In this document: positions 5,543 to 6,843 of the stretch, piece after piece
Numbering within the stretch: the first letter of the stretch is position 1
How the letters are laid out: each line of letters starts with the position of its first letter
Assembly (NCBI GenBank): GCA_946544695.1
Contig: CAMNMO010000152.1
Location: 1 to 6,843 of the forward strand
DNA length: 6,843 bases
Direction of reading: 5' to 3'
Source of the DNA: an uncultured Ruminococcus sp.
Lineage (GTDB): Bacteria; Bacillota; Clostridia; Oscillospirales; Ruminococcaceae
Notes under the pieces: model-generated
Told to the model about the DNA's origin: nothing
Database searches by the model: none
Seen by the model: the letters and a program-made list of their open reading frames with translations, nothing else
Position numbers and translations under genes: made by a program

Positions 5543-6843
5543 ATGAGAAAATACATATTCGTGACAGGCGGCGTAGTTTCGGGACTTGGCAAGGGTATCA
5601 CAGCTGCATCGCTGGGCAGACTGCTGAAATCAAGAGGACTGGTGGTCGCAGCACAGAAGCTTGATCCCTATATAAACGTTGACCCCGGCACTATGAGCCC
5701 ATATCAGCACGGAGAGGTCTATGTTACGGAGGACGGTGCCGAGACAGATCTCGACCTGGGACACTATGAACGTTTTATAGATGAGGACCTCAACCGCTAT
5801 TCAAACCTGACAACAGGCAAGGTATACTGGAACGTGCTGAACAAAGAAAGGCGTGGTGAGTATCTCGGTTCGACCGTACAGGTCATACCTCACATCACCA
5901 ATGAAATAAAGGAATTCGTATACTCGGTCGGCAAAAAGACAGATGCAGATGTGATAATCACAGAGATAGGCGGCACCATCGGTGATATAGAGTCACAGCC
6001 TTTTATCGAAGCTGTGCGTCAGATATCGCTGGAGGTGGGTCGTGAGAACTCGCTGTTCATACATGTCACACTTGTGCCGTTCCTAAGCGGTTCGGACGAA
6101 CACAAATCCAAGCCCACGCAGCATTCGGTCAAGGAATTGCAGGGCATGGGTATCAACCCCGATATCATCGTACTCAGATGTGACAGACCGCTGGAACAGT
6201 CCATATTCCGCAAGATAGCGCTGTTCTGCAATGTAAAGGAAGAATGCGTGATCGAGAACCTGACGCTGCCCGACCTTTACGAAGCACCGCTGATGCTGGA
6301 AAAATCGGGATTTTCAGATGTTGTATGTGACAGACTCGGCATAACAGCGCCGAGACCTCACCTTGATGAATGGCGTGAGATGGTGGAACGCATAAGGTCG
6401 GCTGAAAGCACGACTTCCATCGCACTTGTCGGCAAATACACCGAGCTTCACGACGCATATCTTTCGGTGGCGGAAGCACTGAGGCATGCGGGGTATTCGC
6501 TGGGAACACACATTGATATCAAATGGGTGGATTCGGAAAAACTGAATGACGAAAACATTTCGCATGCACTCTCCGACGTCAACGGTATCATCGTCCCGGG
6601 CGGATTCGGAGGACGTGGTATAGAAGGCATGATAACTGCTGTAAAATATGCCCGTGAGAACGGACTGCCGTTTTTCGGGATATGTCTCGGCATGCAGATA
6701 GCTGTTATCGAATATGCAAGGAATGTCTGCGGCATAGCTGATGCGGACTCGGGCGAATTCAACGAAGTCTGCAAAAACAAGGTCATAGATTTCATGCCAG
6801 GACAAAGCGATTCCATCGACAAGGGCGGCACACTGCGACTTGG
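5543..6843 (+). CDS. pyrG: CTP synthase PyrG (3' end beyond window)
   Basis: PyrG makes CTP from UTP, ATP and glutamine, the last step of pyrimidine nucleotide synthesis, in the cytoplasm. 433 codons are visible; the family is usually about 530-540 residues, so roughly 100 are missing at the window edge, not by truncation. The N-terminal amidoligase domain (about 1-265) shows the P-loop GGVVSGLGKG near the start, LDPYINVDPGTMSP, the Mg/ATP segment ETDLDLGHYERF, and EIGGTIGDIES. The class I amidotransferase domain starts around residue 290 with IALVGKYTELHDAY, then VPGGFGGRG, and the nucleophile elbow GICLGMQ with C381 (close to Cys379 of the E. coli enzyme). The catalytic His and Glu should lie in the missing part. 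The ATG has a good ribosome site and the normal N-terminus MRKYIFVTGG. It is divergent from the glt operon with its own promoter and attenuator; no rpoE lies upstream, unlike the Bacillus arrangement. Confidence 0.98.
   Translation, partial: MRKYIFVTGGVVSGLGKGITAASLGRLLKSRGLVVAAQKLDPYINVDPGTMSPYQHGEVYVTEDGAETDLDLGHYERFIDEDLNRYSNLTTGKVYWNVLNKERRGEYLGSTVQVIPHITNEIKEFVYSVGKKTDADVIITEIGGTIGDIESQPFIEAVRQISLEVGRENSLFIHVTLVPFLSGSDEHKSKPTQHSVKELQGMGINPDIIVLRCDRPLEQSIFRKIALFCNVKEECVIENLTLPDLYEAPLMLEKSGFSDVVCDRLGITAPRPHLDEWREMVERIRSAESTTSIALVGKYTELHDAYLSVAEALRHAGYSLGTHIDIKWVDSEKLNDENISHALSDVNGIIVPGGFGGRGIEGMITAVKYARENGLPFFGICLGMQIAVIEYARNVCGIADADSGEFNEVCKNKVIDFMPGQSDSIDKGGTLRL

Noticed and set aside
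6019..6831. Several minus-strand open frames inside pyrG, up to 163 codons
   Set aside because: They are antisense shadows of a highly conserved gene, with no ribosome sites or family features.

Overview
The window looks like chromosomal DNA of a low-to-moderate G+C anaerobic Firmicute. A Ruminococcus-like member of the Clostridia fits best, from the gene family style, strong AAGGAGG ribosome sites, consensus sigma-A promoters, U-tract terminators and normal UGA stops. This placement is an inference from sequence style, not a database match.

Layout. Positions 1-213 hold no convincing protein gene. They contain a possible plus-strand structured RNA (12-102) and the intrinsic terminator (152-200, minus) of the operon that follows. 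Positions 214-5211, read on the minus strand, are one tight five-gene operon. In transcription order it encodes a class II glutamine amidotransferase subunit, an FMN glutamate synthase core with an N-terminal ferredoxin domain, a four-cluster 4Fe-4S protein, an FAD/NAD(P)H oxidoreductase, and a GXGXG beta-helix subunit. Three junctions overlap by 1-3 bases or are separated by only a few bases, and one has a 12-base gap. Positions 5212-5542 are a divergent regulatory region. Positions 5543-6843, on the plus strand, are the first 433 codons of pyrG (CTP synthase), cut by the window edge.

How the genes work together. The operon is a 'split' (archaeal-type) glutamate synthase. The three domains of the large GltB chain (amidotransferase, FMN barrel, GXGXG) are three separate proteins. 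The usual small subunit is replaced by a separate polyferredoxin and a separate flavoprotein. Glutamine is hydrolysed on one subunit and the ammonia joins 2-oxoglutarate at the FMN site. Electrons probably run NAD(P)H to FAD to 4Fe-4S clusters to FMN. PyrG also consumes glutamine nitrogen, so the divergent pair links two glutamine-using amidotransferase systems.

The most interesting part is the 330-base divergent region. Each direction has a perfect TTGACA-N17-TATAAT promoter, and each short leader can fold either into an intrinsic terminator or into a competing 5' hairpin. The glt leader's competing hairpin has a six-base loop with A at position 1 and G at position 4, as in ANTAR-protein targets, but the second hairpin expected for that system is not visible. 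The pyrG leader lacks the GGGC start used by the known CTP-sensing mechanism of Bacillus pyrG. Both leaders are therefore candidates for attenuation control whose signal is unknown.
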